Both the position numbers and the translations under genes were made by a program. A stretch of DNA of 64,000 nucleotides from Gambelia wislizenii (lineage: Eukaryota > Chordata > Lepidosauria > Squamata > Crotaphytidae), in assembly GCA_030847615.1 (NCBI GenBank), contig JAUMIR010000014.1, forward strand, positions 12,438,501-12,502,500. Direction: 5' to 3'. The notes below the pieces were generated by a model. That model made no database searches. It had not been told where the DNA came from and saw only the letters and a program-made list of their open reading frames with translations. Positions within the stretch are counted from its first letter, which is position 1. The number at the start of each line of letters is the position of its first letter. Below, piece by piece: positions 32,479 to 42,829 of this stretch.

Positions 32479-33352
32479 TATTGCACACGGCACAATCAGA
32501 TCCACTGCTTTTTACCATGTTCTTGGCTGCAGCAAGCAATGCATCAGGAGTTTTATTCTATACAAACCTGATGTAGGATCTTGGCTTCAATCTCTCCCCC
32601 GCACCCCATCCGTCTTTTCCCATGATTCCACGACAAGCAAACAGTTCAAGAAGTTGTGCCACCCTAGCTCAGAGCTCGGCATGACTTCTGCTTTATGATG
32701 TCCTTTTCCTGCTTTTGACTGAGCTTTGAGAGGGTCAAGAATTTCCAGTTCTCTGTTGCAGATGTTGGTGTTGGCCCTGTGAGGCAGTGGAAGGGGAGCA
32801 AAGAAAACCCCAATCAAGGCAGAGTCAACATGTCTTGGGGAGATGGAACCCTTGGCTTTGAGTCTGCCTAGCTGTGAAAGCAACATCCTGACTGCATCCT
32901 GCTTTTACTTCCATATATATATATTCAGTCAAAGATTGTTTGGAGAAAGAGAGCCAGCTATTCCCCCCCCCCACACACTTGCACAAGCAAGTCAGTAGGG
33001 TCGGATTCATGTGGGGACCAGGGGGTGGCAATCCTGGATGGATGGCTTGGGCACCTCTCCAAAAACCATATTGGTGAAGCTTCTCCAGCACTCTGGAGGA
33101 TAACATTGAATGACTTCTTTGGCTTATACCAGTAAATTGTGTGTTGCCCCTTACTGCCTGGGGAATAGAAGGCTTGCAATGGGACAGATTGAGAGAGATA
33201 AGAATACTTATGGCTTGATTCCTGTTGGTTAGCTCAAAATTGGGTAGACCCATTGGATCAATTGTTGAATGGTGAGTCAGCACAGTGGCAAGTCCCACTG
33301 ATTCCCTGGGTCTATTCTGCTTGGAACTAGCAGCAGAGTTCAAGGCATTATT
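32479..33352. other. Unique intron sequence
   Basis: No gene recognised. A 172-codon minus-strand frame at 32825-33343 has no motif and no splice signals that would make it an exon. Confidence 0.35.
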
Positions 33353-33545
33353 TACTTCTTACCCGCTTTTCCCTGTAGGTTGAGCTGGGGAACAGCAACA
33401 AATTGACAAAACAAATAACATTGGTTAAAAGGGTATATAAAATCAATACATATTTAAAAATCCATCAATAAAAAACTTTAAAATTCATAATTAAAAAAAA
33501 ATCTGAATAGGCCTGCCAGAAGAGTCTGGTCTCTCCCTCTCTCTC
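33353..33545 (-). mobile_element. L2-like LINE tail
   Basis: TTACTTCTTACCCGCTTTTC then A-rich sequence with AAAATCAATACATATTTAAA and GAATAGGCCTGCCAGAAGAG, the complement of an L2 3' end. A (CT)n(GT)n array follows at 33531-33560. Confidence 0.55.
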
Positions 33546-33555
33546 TGTGTGTGTG

Positions 33556-33642
33556 TCTCTCTGTGCCTTCAAGTTGCCAGCCAATTTATGATGACCCCAT
33601 GAATTTCATAGGATTTTCTTAGGCAAGGAATATTCAGAGGTG
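33556..33642 (-). mobile_element. 5S-SINE tail fragment
   Basis: GTGCCTTCAAGTTGCCAGCC and CCCATGAATTTCATAGGATT match the tail of the 5S-derived SINE at 52397-52612. The 5S head is missing. Confidence 0.65.
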
Positions 33643-33848
33643 GTTTATTTATTTATTTATTTATACCCCGCTCTTCAGCCACAAAGGTTATCAGAGCAGC
33701 TTACAAATTGTTAAGCAATAGCAATTTACACATCTATACTGCATTATGCAGTTTCCAATGTGTATTAGCTAATTGCCCCCACAAACCAGGTACTCATTTT
33801 ACCAACCTATGAAAGGATGGAAGGCTGAGTGAACCTAGGAGGAATCAA
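33643..33848 (-). mobile_element. SINE with L2-like tail, copy 1
   Basis: TTTATTTATACCCCGCTCTT, AGAGCAGCTTACAAATTGTT, and CTATGAAAGGATGGAAGGCT recur nearly unchanged at 57399-57606. The T-rich left end and CCCCGCTCTTCAGCCAC indicate an L2-derived tail. The head's identity is unclear. Confidence 0.6.
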
Positions 33849-33849
33849 A

Positions 33850-33965
33850 AGGAATCTAGGAGTCTTAGTGGACCACAAGCTGAACATGAGTTAGCAATGT
33901 GATGTGGCAGCTAGAAAAGTTTTGCCAGTTTCTTCCTCTGAAGTACAGCCGGTGGTACCAGGTAT
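33850..33965 (+). mobile_element. CR1 fragment joined to a 5S-SINE piece
   Basis: 33850-33918 reads GGAATCTAGGAGTCTTAGTG and GCTGAACATGAGTTAGCAAT, a CR1 ORF2 segment. From 33919 TTTTGCCAGTTTCTTCCTCT and GGTACCAGGTATTTG belong to the 5S-SINE (minus). This is a recombinant junction. Confidence 0.6.
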
Positions 33966-34150
33966 TTGTCTTCTGCTTTACATGGAGATAGCATCTCCTG
34001 CTGATAAATCTCTTCTGGCAGGTCGTTCTACAATCTTGGGGTGGCCAAAGAAAATGTCCTTTGTGTAACAGCCAGCCTAATTTTGGTTGACTGAAGTAGG
34101 TGTCCCCCAGAAGACCTGAGTGTACATGGCAGATCATATGGGTGATAAAT
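33966..34150 (-). mobile_element. L2-like LINE ORF2 fragment
   Basis: TCTTCTGGCAGGTCGTTCTA and CAGCCTAATTTTGGTTGACT are the complement of an L2 C-terminus like that at 10326-10601. Confidence 0.55.
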
Positions 34151-34197
34151 AAGTAAATAAAGCATGATTGGGATATTTCCCAGTGGGGGAGGCTTCA

Positions 34198-34326
34198 GAG
34201 CATCCGATAGACATTGGGTAAGCTCCTCCCACTAACTCTGAGTAGGCAGGCAAACAAAAGAGAGACCTTTGTATGGCCTCTTCCTGTGAGGTCACCTAGG
34301 AGGAGCGACCCCACAATAGCCAGTTT
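34198..34326 (+). repeat. DIRS left inverted terminal repeat
   Basis: GAGCATCCGATAGACATTGG through CCACAATAGCCAGTTT. The reverse complement recurs at 35791-35919 with about two mismatches in 129 bases by eye. Confidence 0.92.
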
Positions 34327-34416
34327 TGTTCCTGCCTACCACTCCGGGTAGACGGCTTTTCCTTGTGCTCCATGGTTTGCCATGTGGCCGGAGCCATTTT
34401 GGATTTGTTGTGTTTT

Positions 34417-34482
34417 CAAATTTAAAAAAAAGAAAGAAAGAAAGAAAGAAAGAAACAAGAAGAAGAAGAAAGAAAGAAAAAA
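34417..34482 (+). repeat. (AAAG)n/(AAG)n purine tract inside the DIRS-like element
   Basis: A-rich run followed by GAAA and AAG units. The lysine-rich open frames here are products of this tract. Confidence 0.9.
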
Positions 34483-34626
34483 GAGGCTTTTTCCTTTGCC
34501 TGTTGTTCTGCTTGGCATACCAGTGGCAGCAGAGCTTGGGCTGGAGTTCATTTCCTTCCGGGGAATATATGGAGGGAAGGATCGCTCCCTAGACCTCCAG
34601 GGATGAAGATCAATGTGTCGAACAAG

Positions 34627-35010
34627 GGGGAGAAGCCCCCCGCCTCGACTACTGACTCCAGCCCCCTGGCTTTGCTCCACCCTGCTGGGTTAGGAGCCAG
34701 CCAGGTGCAGCCGTGATTCCTTCCCTCTAGGAGGAGGAGGCGCGGAGCGCCCTCTTTTATGGGGGATCTCTCCGGCGCTATCACGGCTGCCTTCCGGGGA
34801 GGAGGATCCGTGGGGCAAATGAGGAGGACAAGCCCTCCATTCAATTTCTGACCCCAGCTACCCTGGCTTCACTCCCCCTTGCCAGGTTAGGAGCCAGCCA
34901 GGTACAGCTGCGAACCCTTCCCTCCAGGAGGAGGAGGTGCAGAGTGCTCCCTTAAACAGGGGATCTCTCTGGCGTTATCGCAGCTGCTCCTGGTCACCCC
35001 AATGACTCCT
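34627..35010 (+). repeat. Two-unit tandem duplication inside the DIRS-like element
   Basis: GGTTAGGAGCCAGCCAGGTG at 34689 and GGTTAGGAGCCAGCCAGGTA at 34885 are 196 bp apart. GGAGGAGGAGGCG/GGAGGAGGAGGTG and GGGGGATCTCTC/GGGGATCTCTCT follow in both units. The copies differ at many positions, so the duplication is older than the terminal repeats look. Confidence 0.75.
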
Positions 35011-35592
35011 GAGATGGACGGATGCCTCTGCCTCCACAAGCGGAGGCCACAGTGAGTGTACCAGGGGTCCCCAGGTTCGGGAACCAAGGGGAGGCAATGG
35101 GTGCACGACTCGGTGACCAGGGAGAGGGTGGGCTTGCTGATGGTCAGCCTAGGACATACCCTGAACGTCCATAGGGTTATCCACATATACGTCAGGAGGT
35201 TTGTCTCAGTCTAAGTATGGGAGCAGGGTTCACCTCCATTTATGTGGGTCCTTTACACCGAAAAATACTTCTGCTGCCCACTCTAGTTTGAGGGATCAGA
35301 GCCCGCATTGTGGGCTGCCTTGGATGACCTTGGATGACCATATCTTAGGAATCCTGACATACTTGGCCAGGATCACAACGGTGTCTGCAGATAGGAAAAG
35401 GATGCTTCCTTTGAAGAGAGGTGTAAGGTGGCCTCCTGGTGCTTGTCATCAACTTGCATCAGGCGATATGGGATGGACACATTTCCTTTTGCAGAGGATG
35501 CCTTCAACAGAAGGGTCCTCTGACAGACCTTTTAAACCATCTTAGGAGTTTTCTACGCCAGCTCCCACCCTCATCAGGGGGCTATTTCACAT

Positions 35593-35694
35593 CCCAATGT
35601 CTATCGGATGCTCTGAAGCCTCCCCCACTGGGAAAAGGAACGTTGGTCTTACCTGTGATACGTTCTTTTCCAGGGGTGAGGCGAAGAGCATCCG
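35593..35694 (-). repeat. DIRS internal complementary region
   Basis: 35593-35635 is the reverse complement of the left end (34176-34218), ending ...CCCCCACTGGGAAA. 35636-35694 is the reverse complement of the right end (35911-35969), beginning AGGAACGTTGGTCTTACC. The two abut without spacer, as if copied from a circle junction. Confidence 0.9.
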
Positions 35695-35790
35695 TCCCAC
35701 CCGGGGATGCTGGTGAGGTATCATTAATCTATGGCAGTGTTTCATTTTAGGTATATTTTGTCTCAGGAACACGTGGTACAGCTTTTCTAT

Positions 35791-35919
35791 AAACTGGCTA
35801 TTGTGGGGTCGCTCCTCCTAGGTGACCTCACAGGAAGAGGCCGTACAAAGGTCTCTCTTTTGTTTGCCTGCCTACTCGGAGTTAGTGGGAGGAGCTTACC
35901 CAATGTCTATCGGATGCTC
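35791..35919 (-). repeat. DIRS right inverted terminal repeat
   Basis: AAACTGGCTATTGTGGGGTC through CAATGTCTATCGGATGCTC; partner of 34198-34326. The extension to 35969 contains CCCTGGAAAAGAACG and ends GACCAACGTTCCT. Confidence 0.92.
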
Positions 35920-36141
35920 TTCGCCTCACCCCTGGAAAAGAACGTATCACAGGTAAGACCAACGTTCCTATTTCCTTGGAGAACAAGTCCACTTGCTCTA
36001 ATGCAAATCAAATTTTTCCCCTCTTTGGTGGAACCATGTTATTGTTTCATCAGATAATTCTGTAAAGTGAGCTTGTTCACAGTATACCATCTGAACTCAT
36101 AAATTAGGGTTGTGTAGTATGAATCTCCATGTGTGGAATTA

Positions 36142-36245
36142 CATAGAATCATACAGTTGGATGAGACCTGGTTCCACCCCCTGCCCTGCAGGAATATATA
36201 ATCAAAGCATTCCCGACAGATGGCCATCTAATCTCTGTTTAAAGT
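36142..36245 (-). mobile_element. CR1 LINE 3' terminal fragment
   Basis: CATAGAATCATACAGTTGGA with CAGATGGCCATCTAATCTCT; only the last 100 bases of the element. Confidence 0.85.
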
Positions 36246-37556
36246 TAATTGTGTTACACAACACTTCTGTTGACTGGCAGTCTTGTGAAACTGACCCAAG
36301 CCACCAAATGTGGAACTGAATGTGCAACCAAATGCACTTGTGCATCCTTGAACATTGGTCAGTGCACAGCCATGCAGGGTGTGCATCCATGTGCAATTCT
36401 GCTCCCATAATCTTGAACAAAAATGACCAGCGACGTCAGGAGGGGAACTTAGGCATGCATAAGACAGCAACACAATTCTCACCATTGAATAGTGAACATC
36501 TGAAACTCATCATCAGACTACCAGTAGATGCTGCAAGAAAAGCTCTTCAGGAGTCACTGATCTGCACAATCTCGTGGTTGTAAAGAAGCTGGCCATATTA
36601 GCTGAGGGATTCTGCTTCTTCCAAGTGTAATGATTCCAGGCTGTGGGTCAAAGCAGGAACTCAGAATGGAGCCACAGAAGGGGTGAGCTCTGTTCACCAA
36701 AAGCTTCCCCCACCAAATATTGCAAGTATGCCTCCAGTTTTAACTGAAAGCAAACAAAGGAGGCAGCTCTTGGCCCTCATATGTTTCAGGAACAAAAGCA
36801 CAACCATTCTTTTTGTTGTTTTGTTTTGCAAGGTGCTGCAAATGCACTTCAGGGTGGGCTTCAAGGCTGCTCCTGGTCCTGCAACTTGAGGGCATGCAAG
36901 GGAGGAAGGGCAACTTCAAGTGTGTTTTGTCAGCTTTAGTCCTCTCTGGCTTGCTTGGGCCGCCTGCAAATCACCCTGGCCCTCCCCTTCCCCAACCTCC
37001 TATCTTTGGATGGCACAATCATGGTGAAGTTGACCCCCCCCACCAATCTTCCAGGCCAGTAAAACAGCAATGAGCTTCCCATCTGTTTGCTGCTCTTTAT
37101 GGTGTCCTCTCCCCCCTCGCCCCAGCTCCCTGTACCGTGCTGTTAAAGAAGCCTTTATAATCTTGGGGGAGGGGAGGAGGGCAAAGGAGTCGGGAAGGAA
37201 GCTGAAAACCAAAACCCTAGCAGACTCCAAGGCATCTGCACGTGATGCTAGCCTGGGAGGCCAGACTGGTTGGGGGCATCTATGTCATCATCCCCAGGGC
37301 AGGGTTGAAAGAGCGTTCAAGGCAGGTCCAGATTGGAGTCAGCCTTCTGGATGGCTGAAGATCACACTAGTCTGCACCTTCTGAGAATGGAATCTTCTGA
37401 CTTGAATCCTTTAAAAGTATTTATGTTGGCGGCTTCTAAACCACCTTTCTTTCCCATAGGCCTTCCAAGAAGCCAACAAAGATGAAAAACATTTTTAAAA
37501 AACTATGTTTCAGTGTAATTTCCCCATGAGTAGCAAAAGAAGGCAAGCACAACTTA
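36246..37556. other. Unique intron sequence, possible regulatory block
   Basis: No gene recognised. 36880-37180 is repeat-free and contains CAATGAGCTTCCCATCTGTT TGCTGC, CGTGCTGTTAAAGAAGCCTT and CCGCCTGCAAATCACCC; it could be a conserved element. GGTGAGCTCTGTTCACC at 36682-36698 is an inverted pair of GGTGAR half-sites. Confidence 0.35.
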
Positions 37557-37800
37557 GAATCATGGGATCTTAGAGCTGGAAGTGACCACAAGGGCCATCT
37601 AGTTCAACCCCTTGCCATGTAGGAGGGCACAACGAAAGCACTCTTGAAAGATGCCTACCTGACCTCTGTTTAAAGTCCCCCTAAACACGGAGAGTCTACC
37701 AACCTCCAAGTAGTCCATTCCACTGTTGAACAGCTCTTGCAGTAGAATTTTTTAAAAAACCTTCCTTTAGGTGAGATCCCCTTTCTTGTCATTAATACCT
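37557..37800 (-). mobile_element. CR1 LINE fragment, diverged
   Basis: TAGAATCATGGGATCTTAGA, GGGCCATCTAGTTCAACCCC and ACAGCTCTTGCAGTAG. More diverged than most CR1 copies here. Confidence 0.8.
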
Positions 37801-38400
37801 AAAGAAGATCTGGTTGTGACATTAACAAAAATTATAGACCAATATCATTGCAGGAAGATCCAACCTTTTGACACCGTTATTACATTAATTTGATGAGGGG
37901 GCCCAATGTTTTTCAGTTCTTTTTTGGGATGACTGGGAGGCTTTGCAACCAATGTGTGTTCACATGGGCAGCCCAATCAAGCCACCATAATTCCCTCCTG
38001 TTCCCTACCTGGGTTCTGCTTTTCATCCAGTTTGTTTGTGACAGTGCTTCATCTCCTGACCTGTTGGATAAGTGGGGGTTTCATATACTGAATAATGACT
38101 ACAAGTTGTTTACAGTGATTTTAGCTGAAAGACTAAAAAGAATTCTACATGATTTTATTCAATGTGGGTTTCTACCTAAAAGACAACTAAGAGATGAGAC
38201 CAGAAATGTGTTGGACATCTTGGAATATTTACAACAGCATCGTGAGAAGCAAGCTGCATTGATCTTCTTAGATGCAGAAAAGGCCTTTGGCAATCTGAAT
38301 TGGACCTTCTGGTTCAGAGTTTTGGAAGATATGAATGTTAGAGATAATTTTATTCAATGGATTAAACTGATTTATACTTCACAGAAAACCATTCTCTAAC
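37801..38400 (+). mobile_element. L1 LINE reverse-transcriptase fragment, interrupted
   Basis: 37801-37853 resembles PKEDLVVT...NYRPISL, the start of the L1 RT palm. After about 235 bases of foreign sequence it continues from 38088 as NNDYKLFTVILAERLKRIL, CGFLPKRQLRD, ALIFLDAEKAFGNLNW and FIQWIKLIY. The LDAEKAF motif replaces the usual F-D-A-E-K-A-F-D: one catalytic Asp is kept. Not functional. Confidence 0.8.
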
Positions 38401-38496
38401 ATTTCCCTATGAGGAGAGGCCTTGCAAAGTTTCCAAAATAATAGCCAGGGGATGTGCTGGAAGGCCTTTCTAGAGAGGGCATAGCCAATCAAGGGC

Positions 38497-38605
38497 CTTC
38501 CAGTCACATTTGGACTACAGTGCCCATGAAACCCCTCAAGCATGGACAGGGATCAGGGTTTGTAGGGTTTGTAGTCCAAAATATCTGGAGTGTACCAGGT
38601 TGCCA
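38497..38605. mobile_element. Palindromic DNA-element remnant, family C
   Basis: TTTGGACTACAGTGCCCATG and GGTTTGTAGTCCAAAATATC TGGAG form the two arms. Confidence 0.65.
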
Positions 38606-38659
38606 ACCTTCCATTTCAGACCCTTGGTGTGCATGTGGGGAGGTGGAGTATTCTAGTTT

Positions 38660-38860
38660 GGTGCGTCTCAGCCTATCTGATGTGGGGGACTAGCAATTAT
38701 TTCCCCCCCAGCATGCCAGGGCCAGCACTGTATTTTTGCCCATTGGCTACAATTGTCTCTTTCTTTCCTGGAAACTCTCCAGGGACTGGAAGCCAATGGT
38801 TCAGGAACTGGCACTGGCCCAGGGTCTGCAACTTTGTGTACCACTGCTGTGTTCTTTGGA
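38660..38860. repeat. Dispersed repeat family E, copy 2
   Basis: Shares TTTCTTTCCTGGAAACTCTC and GGCACTGGCCCAGGGTCTGC with 32030-32225. Confidence 0.5.
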
Positions 38861-39102
38861 GGACATTATGGCCAGAGTAGATTTGCACAGGACACTGTTT
38901 TCTAACCTTTTGATAACTAGGGTACTTTTTTTTTTTTTGGTAGAGGTGCATAACACTCTTACCTGAAGGTGAGACACAGTGTGATCAGTGCACTGAATAT
39001 CCATATTTTGGGCCTCGTGTCTCTGTAGGGCCCTGTGTGCATAAAAATAGGCAGACTCAAATGATGCACCTTAACACATTTCTTTTTCTGAAGAGTATGG
39101 GT
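38861..39102. other. No recognised feature
   Basis: Unique sequence with a T-run at 38927-38938. Confidence 0.3.
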
Positions 39103-39182
39103 ACAATTACACTTTAGAAACGTTAAAAGTGCCGTAACTCCATCCTATGGAATCCTGGAATTTGTAATTTTACAAGGAGACC
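39103..39182. mobile_element. hAT-like MITE, left half
   Basis: CTATGGAATCCTGGAATTTG TAATTTTACAAGG is the left half; the right half resumes at 40100 after a CR1 insertion. Confidence 0.7.
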
Positions 39183-40099
39183 TGGCTGAATGAGACTACG
39201 TGTGAAAGGGATCTAGGAGTCCTAGTAGACCACAAGTTGAACATGAGCTAACAGTGTGATGCGGCAGCTAAAAAGGCCAATGCGATTTTGGGCTGTATCA
39301 ATAGAAGTATAGTGTCTAGATCAAGGGAAGTAATAGTGCCACTCTATTCTGCCTTGGTCAGACCTCACTTAGAATACTGTGTCCAGTTCTGGGCACCACA
39401 ATTCAGAAAGGATATTGACAAATTGGAGCGTGTCCAGAGAAGGGCAACTAAAATGGTGAAAGGTCTGGAAACGATGCCTTATGAGGAGAGACTTAGGGAG
39501 CTGGGTATGTTTAGCCTGGAAAAAAGACGGTTAAGAGGCGAAATGATAGCCCTGTTTAAGTATTTGAAGGAGTATCATGTTGAGGATGGAGCAGGCTTGT
39601 TTTCTGCTGCTCCAGAGACTGGAACACAGAGCAATGGATGCAAGCTCCAGGAAGCTGATCTTGGAAGCTAAGCAGGGTTAGCCCTGGTTAATAAAGTTGG
39701 CTCTCCACATCTGTAAGTTTAACTTTTGGGGATTTGGAAAAAAGACGGTTAAGAGGCGATGTGATAGCCCTGTTTAAGTATTTGAAGGGATGTCACGCTG
39801 AGGATGGAGCAGGCTTGTTTTCTGCTGCTCCAGAGACTGGAACACGGAGCAATGGATGCAAGCTCCAGGAACAGAGATTCCACCTCAACATGAGGATGAA
39901 CTTTTTGACAGTAAGAGCTGTTCGGCAGTGGAACACACTCCCTCGGAGCGTGGTGGGGTCTCCTTCCTTGGAGGTCTTTAAACAGAGGCTGGATGGCCAT
40001 CTGTCGGGGATGCTTTGATCAAGATTTCCTGCGTGGCAGGGGGGTTGGACTGGATGGCCCTCGTGGTCTCTTCCAGCTCTGCAATTCTATGATTCTATG
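39183..40099 (+). mobile_element. CR1 insertion, rearranged
   Basis: 39183-39655 encodes [54 protein letters not shown] and ends at SNGCKLQE. A 5S-SINE piece (39652-39695, GCTGATCTTGGAAGCTAAGC) and a Tigger-like piece (39697-39737, GTTGGCTCTCCACATCTGTA) follow. Then CR1 restarts at [19 protein letters not shown] (39738) and runs to the ATTCTATG tail. Repeated text suggests two CR1 copies joined, or a partial duplication. Confidence 0.85.
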
Positions 40100-40240
40100 A
40101 AGGTCTGTAGCCTTCCCTGCCAAAGAGTGCTGGTGCCTCACAAAACTACAAATCCTAGGATTTTGCAGTATGGAGTCATGGCAGTTAAAGTGGTGTCAAA
40201 CTGCATTATTTCTATAGTGTAGATGCACTCTGTGTCATAC
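40100..40240. mobile_element. hAT-like MITE, right half
   Basis: AGGTCTGTAGCCTTCCCTGC, CAAAACTACAAATCCTAGGA and GCAGTTAAAGTGGTGTCAAA complete the element begun at 39103. Confidence 0.75.
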
Positions 40241-40529
40241 ATTCATCTAGCCCCAAGTCTTAGAAATTTGGTGCTAGAACAGAAACAAAACTTCTGATTG
40301 TCAAGAAGCTGAATCGGCCTGCTTACCAGAGGCTGCAGGGTTCCCCGCTCCCAGTATTTCCACATTATCTTCATCCACACATGCCCCTTTACTCATTTTA
40401 AAGACGAACATCAGAAAAACAAAACAATGAGTCCAATGATGGAAATGTAGATTTAAAGAGCAGTGAAGTGAAGAATGTAGGTGGCTCTAGTGAGTGAGCC
40501 AAGCTGCATCCTTTTGTTAGCCAACATGA

Positions 40530-40850
40530 ATGAATGTTTAAATATTTGAAGAAGTGTCATACTGAGGATGGAGTAAGCTTGTTTTCTGCTGCCCCAGAGA
40601 CTAGGGCTTGGAGCAGTGGTTTCAAACTACAGGAAAAGAGATTCCACCTAAAGATTAGGAAGAACTTCCTGACAGTAAGAGCTGTTTGGAAGTGGAATGC
40701 ACTGCCTCTTAGGGTGGTGGAGTCTCCTCCTTTGGAGGTTTTTATACAGAGGCTGGATGGCCATCTGTCGGGAATGCTTTGATTGTGTATTGTGCATGGC
40801 AGGGGGTTGGAATAGATGGTCCTTGTGGTCTCTTCCAACTCTATGATTCT
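40530..40850 (+). mobile_element. CR1 LINE 3' fragment
   Basis: FKYLKKCHTEDGVSLFSAAP, RFHLKIRKNFLTVRAVWKWN and RLDGHLSGML, then the 3' UTR and TCTATGATTCTGT. Confidence 0.93.
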
Positions 40851-41577
40851 GTCTATATAGGTTTGTTGTATAAACTCTCCTCTTCTCCTGTTGAGTTACA
40901 GTCTTTCCCTACCCCCGCTATCCCTGCTCCCAGGCAACTTGATATAAAGACAAATTGGCATTGCTGAGAAGGGGGAGGTAATTATTGAGAAACTGAAGCA
41001 GTTTGGAGGTCTTTGGGCACTGGTCTTTGGGGGTCTTTGTGCACTGGTGTGCATGCCTGTTTTGCTCGCTGATGGCCAAATTGTCCCCTAGAGTTGCAAA
41101 GCAATTGTCTTTGCTCTGTAGCAGACTAAGCATGAAATGATGCAGAAAGGCAAGGAGGGGATCACATTGGTAGAAAGCCACAGCAAGAGGAAATAATGAC
41201 CTCTCCCCCACCCCTTCCTCTCTGCTTTTTCCTCCTTGCTGTAGAGAAACTTTTGGAGACTGGCCAGCATGTTCTTGTTGGGATTTTATGCCCCCCCCCC
41301 ATACACTTATGCACAGGCTCCCAAAAACGTGTTGACAATTCTTTCCACTTCTCGCTCTGCATTAGAGCAGGGTTAGAGATTGTATGACCCTCCAGATGTT
41401 CTTGGACTGCAACTCCAAGCATTCCTAATCATTGGCTATTTTGGTTCAGTTTTTTTTTTTAAATGGGTTGTACTTTCTTTGTACACCAGTCCTGAAAAAT
41501 AGGCTGCTCATTTTACGGTTGAGGAACAGAAACTGATCAATTTTGGTTGGCTGTCTGGGAGCTTCAACAAAAACTAT
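40851..41577. other. Unique intron sequence, possible regulatory block
   Basis: 40960-41190 is repeat-free, with GGAGGTAATTATTGAGAAAC, GTTGCAAAGCAATTGTCTTT and GCATGAAATGATGCAG. A family C piece lies at 41385-41440. No gene seen. Confidence 0.35.
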
Positions 41578-41790
41578 AATAGGATTATAGAGTTAGAAGA
41601 GACCACAAGGGCCATCTAGTCCAACCCACTACCATTTCCAACAGATGGCCATCCAACCTCTGTTTAAAAACCTCCAAGGAAGGAGCCTCCACCACACTCT
41701 AAGGCAGTGTATTCTACTGCCAAACAGCTCTTACTATCAGGAAGTTCTTCCTAATGTTTAGGTGGAATCTCTTTCCCTGCAGCTATAAAA
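41578..41790 (-). mobile_element. CR1 LINE 3' fragment
   Basis: AGGATTATAGAGTTAGAAGA, GGGCCATCTAGTCCAACCC and AGGAAGTTCTTCCTAATGTT. A short internal deletion removed the part before CAACAGATGGCC. Confidence 0.88.
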
Positions 41791-42829
41791 ATAAAGTCCA
41801 GATTTTCTGGGGTGGGAGGGAAATGATTACAGGAGAGCCTCTGATATGGCGAATAGGGACTATCAGGTAAATTCTAACAAAGCTTATACATCTTTTCAGC
41901 ATGTTCTGAAATCAGGAGATTTTTTTTAGAAAAGCACCTGACCTTGGGGGAAAAAAACCTTTAGAATTTTTGGTCTTTCTCTGCCATCATGAGGACTATG
42001 CCTTACTTTGTCAAAAGGAAAAAAATCCCATGGGGTTTTCATTTTTGTTAAGAAGTGGAGGGGTGATGAGGGTAAAGTGCTGTTCTTGGTGGGTCCCATT
42101 ATAGTTTTTGATATCTTGGCTAGCTGCTTGATGACAAAGTCAATCCATTTCTGACTTGTTTGCAAATAAATGACAGCAATCTTCAAATATCAGTTCCAAG
42201 GGAGAGGCTTGTTGCGGGAAGGCACTCATGACCTAAGGTTAGGCTATGTTATTAAATGGGGATTTTTCCTGCTGAACCATGGGAAGTCTAGTTGAGTGGA
42301 GAAATTTAGGACCTGGCTGTTGGACAGTAAGTACCAACCTAATAGGCTAATATATTAACCTAACTATCTTCTTTCCTACAGAGCACAGGCCATAAGATCT
42401 TCCAGCTGTTTCTCTTTGCTGTGCTAGTGGTATTTATTGACACACTCCAAGAGATACAGGGAGAGGGTTTATTGGAGTGCTATTTATGACCGCTTTGCCT
42501 GCCTTGGGTAAAAGGGGGGTTGTAAGTGACTCTGGGCAGCATGTAGGAGGGAGTCTGGAAGTGTGTATCACATTGGAATGTGTGTGTGGCCTTAGATAAA
42601 TCCACATGGAAGAACTGTGTATAATTCTGGTCACACATACAAACCCCAATCTCAACACAGTGTTGTCAAACTCCAAGCAAAGAAAATAAGGCAAGGAAAT
42701 AATCAGGCTGGGACTCAGGTAACATATAGAGGAGGAGTGAGGGATTGTGGCAGGGCTATTTTCACCTGCCTTGTTCCCTTCCTGTGCTGTGGGAACAGAA
42801 GGTACTGTAACATCACATCAGTTCTCATT
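41791..42829. other. Unique intron sequence
   Basis: No repeat or gene recognised in about 1 kb; open frames lack motifs. Confidence 0.35.

Larger units (their letters stand above)
34176..35969. mobile_element. DIRS-like tyrosine-recombinase retroelement, internally deleted
   Basis: DIRS elements replicate by reverse transcription and integrate as circles with a tyrosine recombinase. They have inverted terminal repeats and an internal complementary region (ICR) that copies both outer ends. All of this is visible: 129-bp arms at 34198-34326 and 35791-35919, end extensions 34176-34197 and 35920-35969, and an ICR at 35593-35694. At 1.8 kb it is far shorter than the 5-6 kb usual for autonomous DIRS. 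I see no RT, RNase H, methyltransferase or recombinase domain, so it is a non-autonomous derivative. No target-site duplication is evident, as expected for DIRS. Confidence 0.82.

Noticed and set aside
37890..38399. 169-codon frame as a coding exon
   Set aside because: First third is unrelated insertion, the rest is L1 reverse transcriptase.
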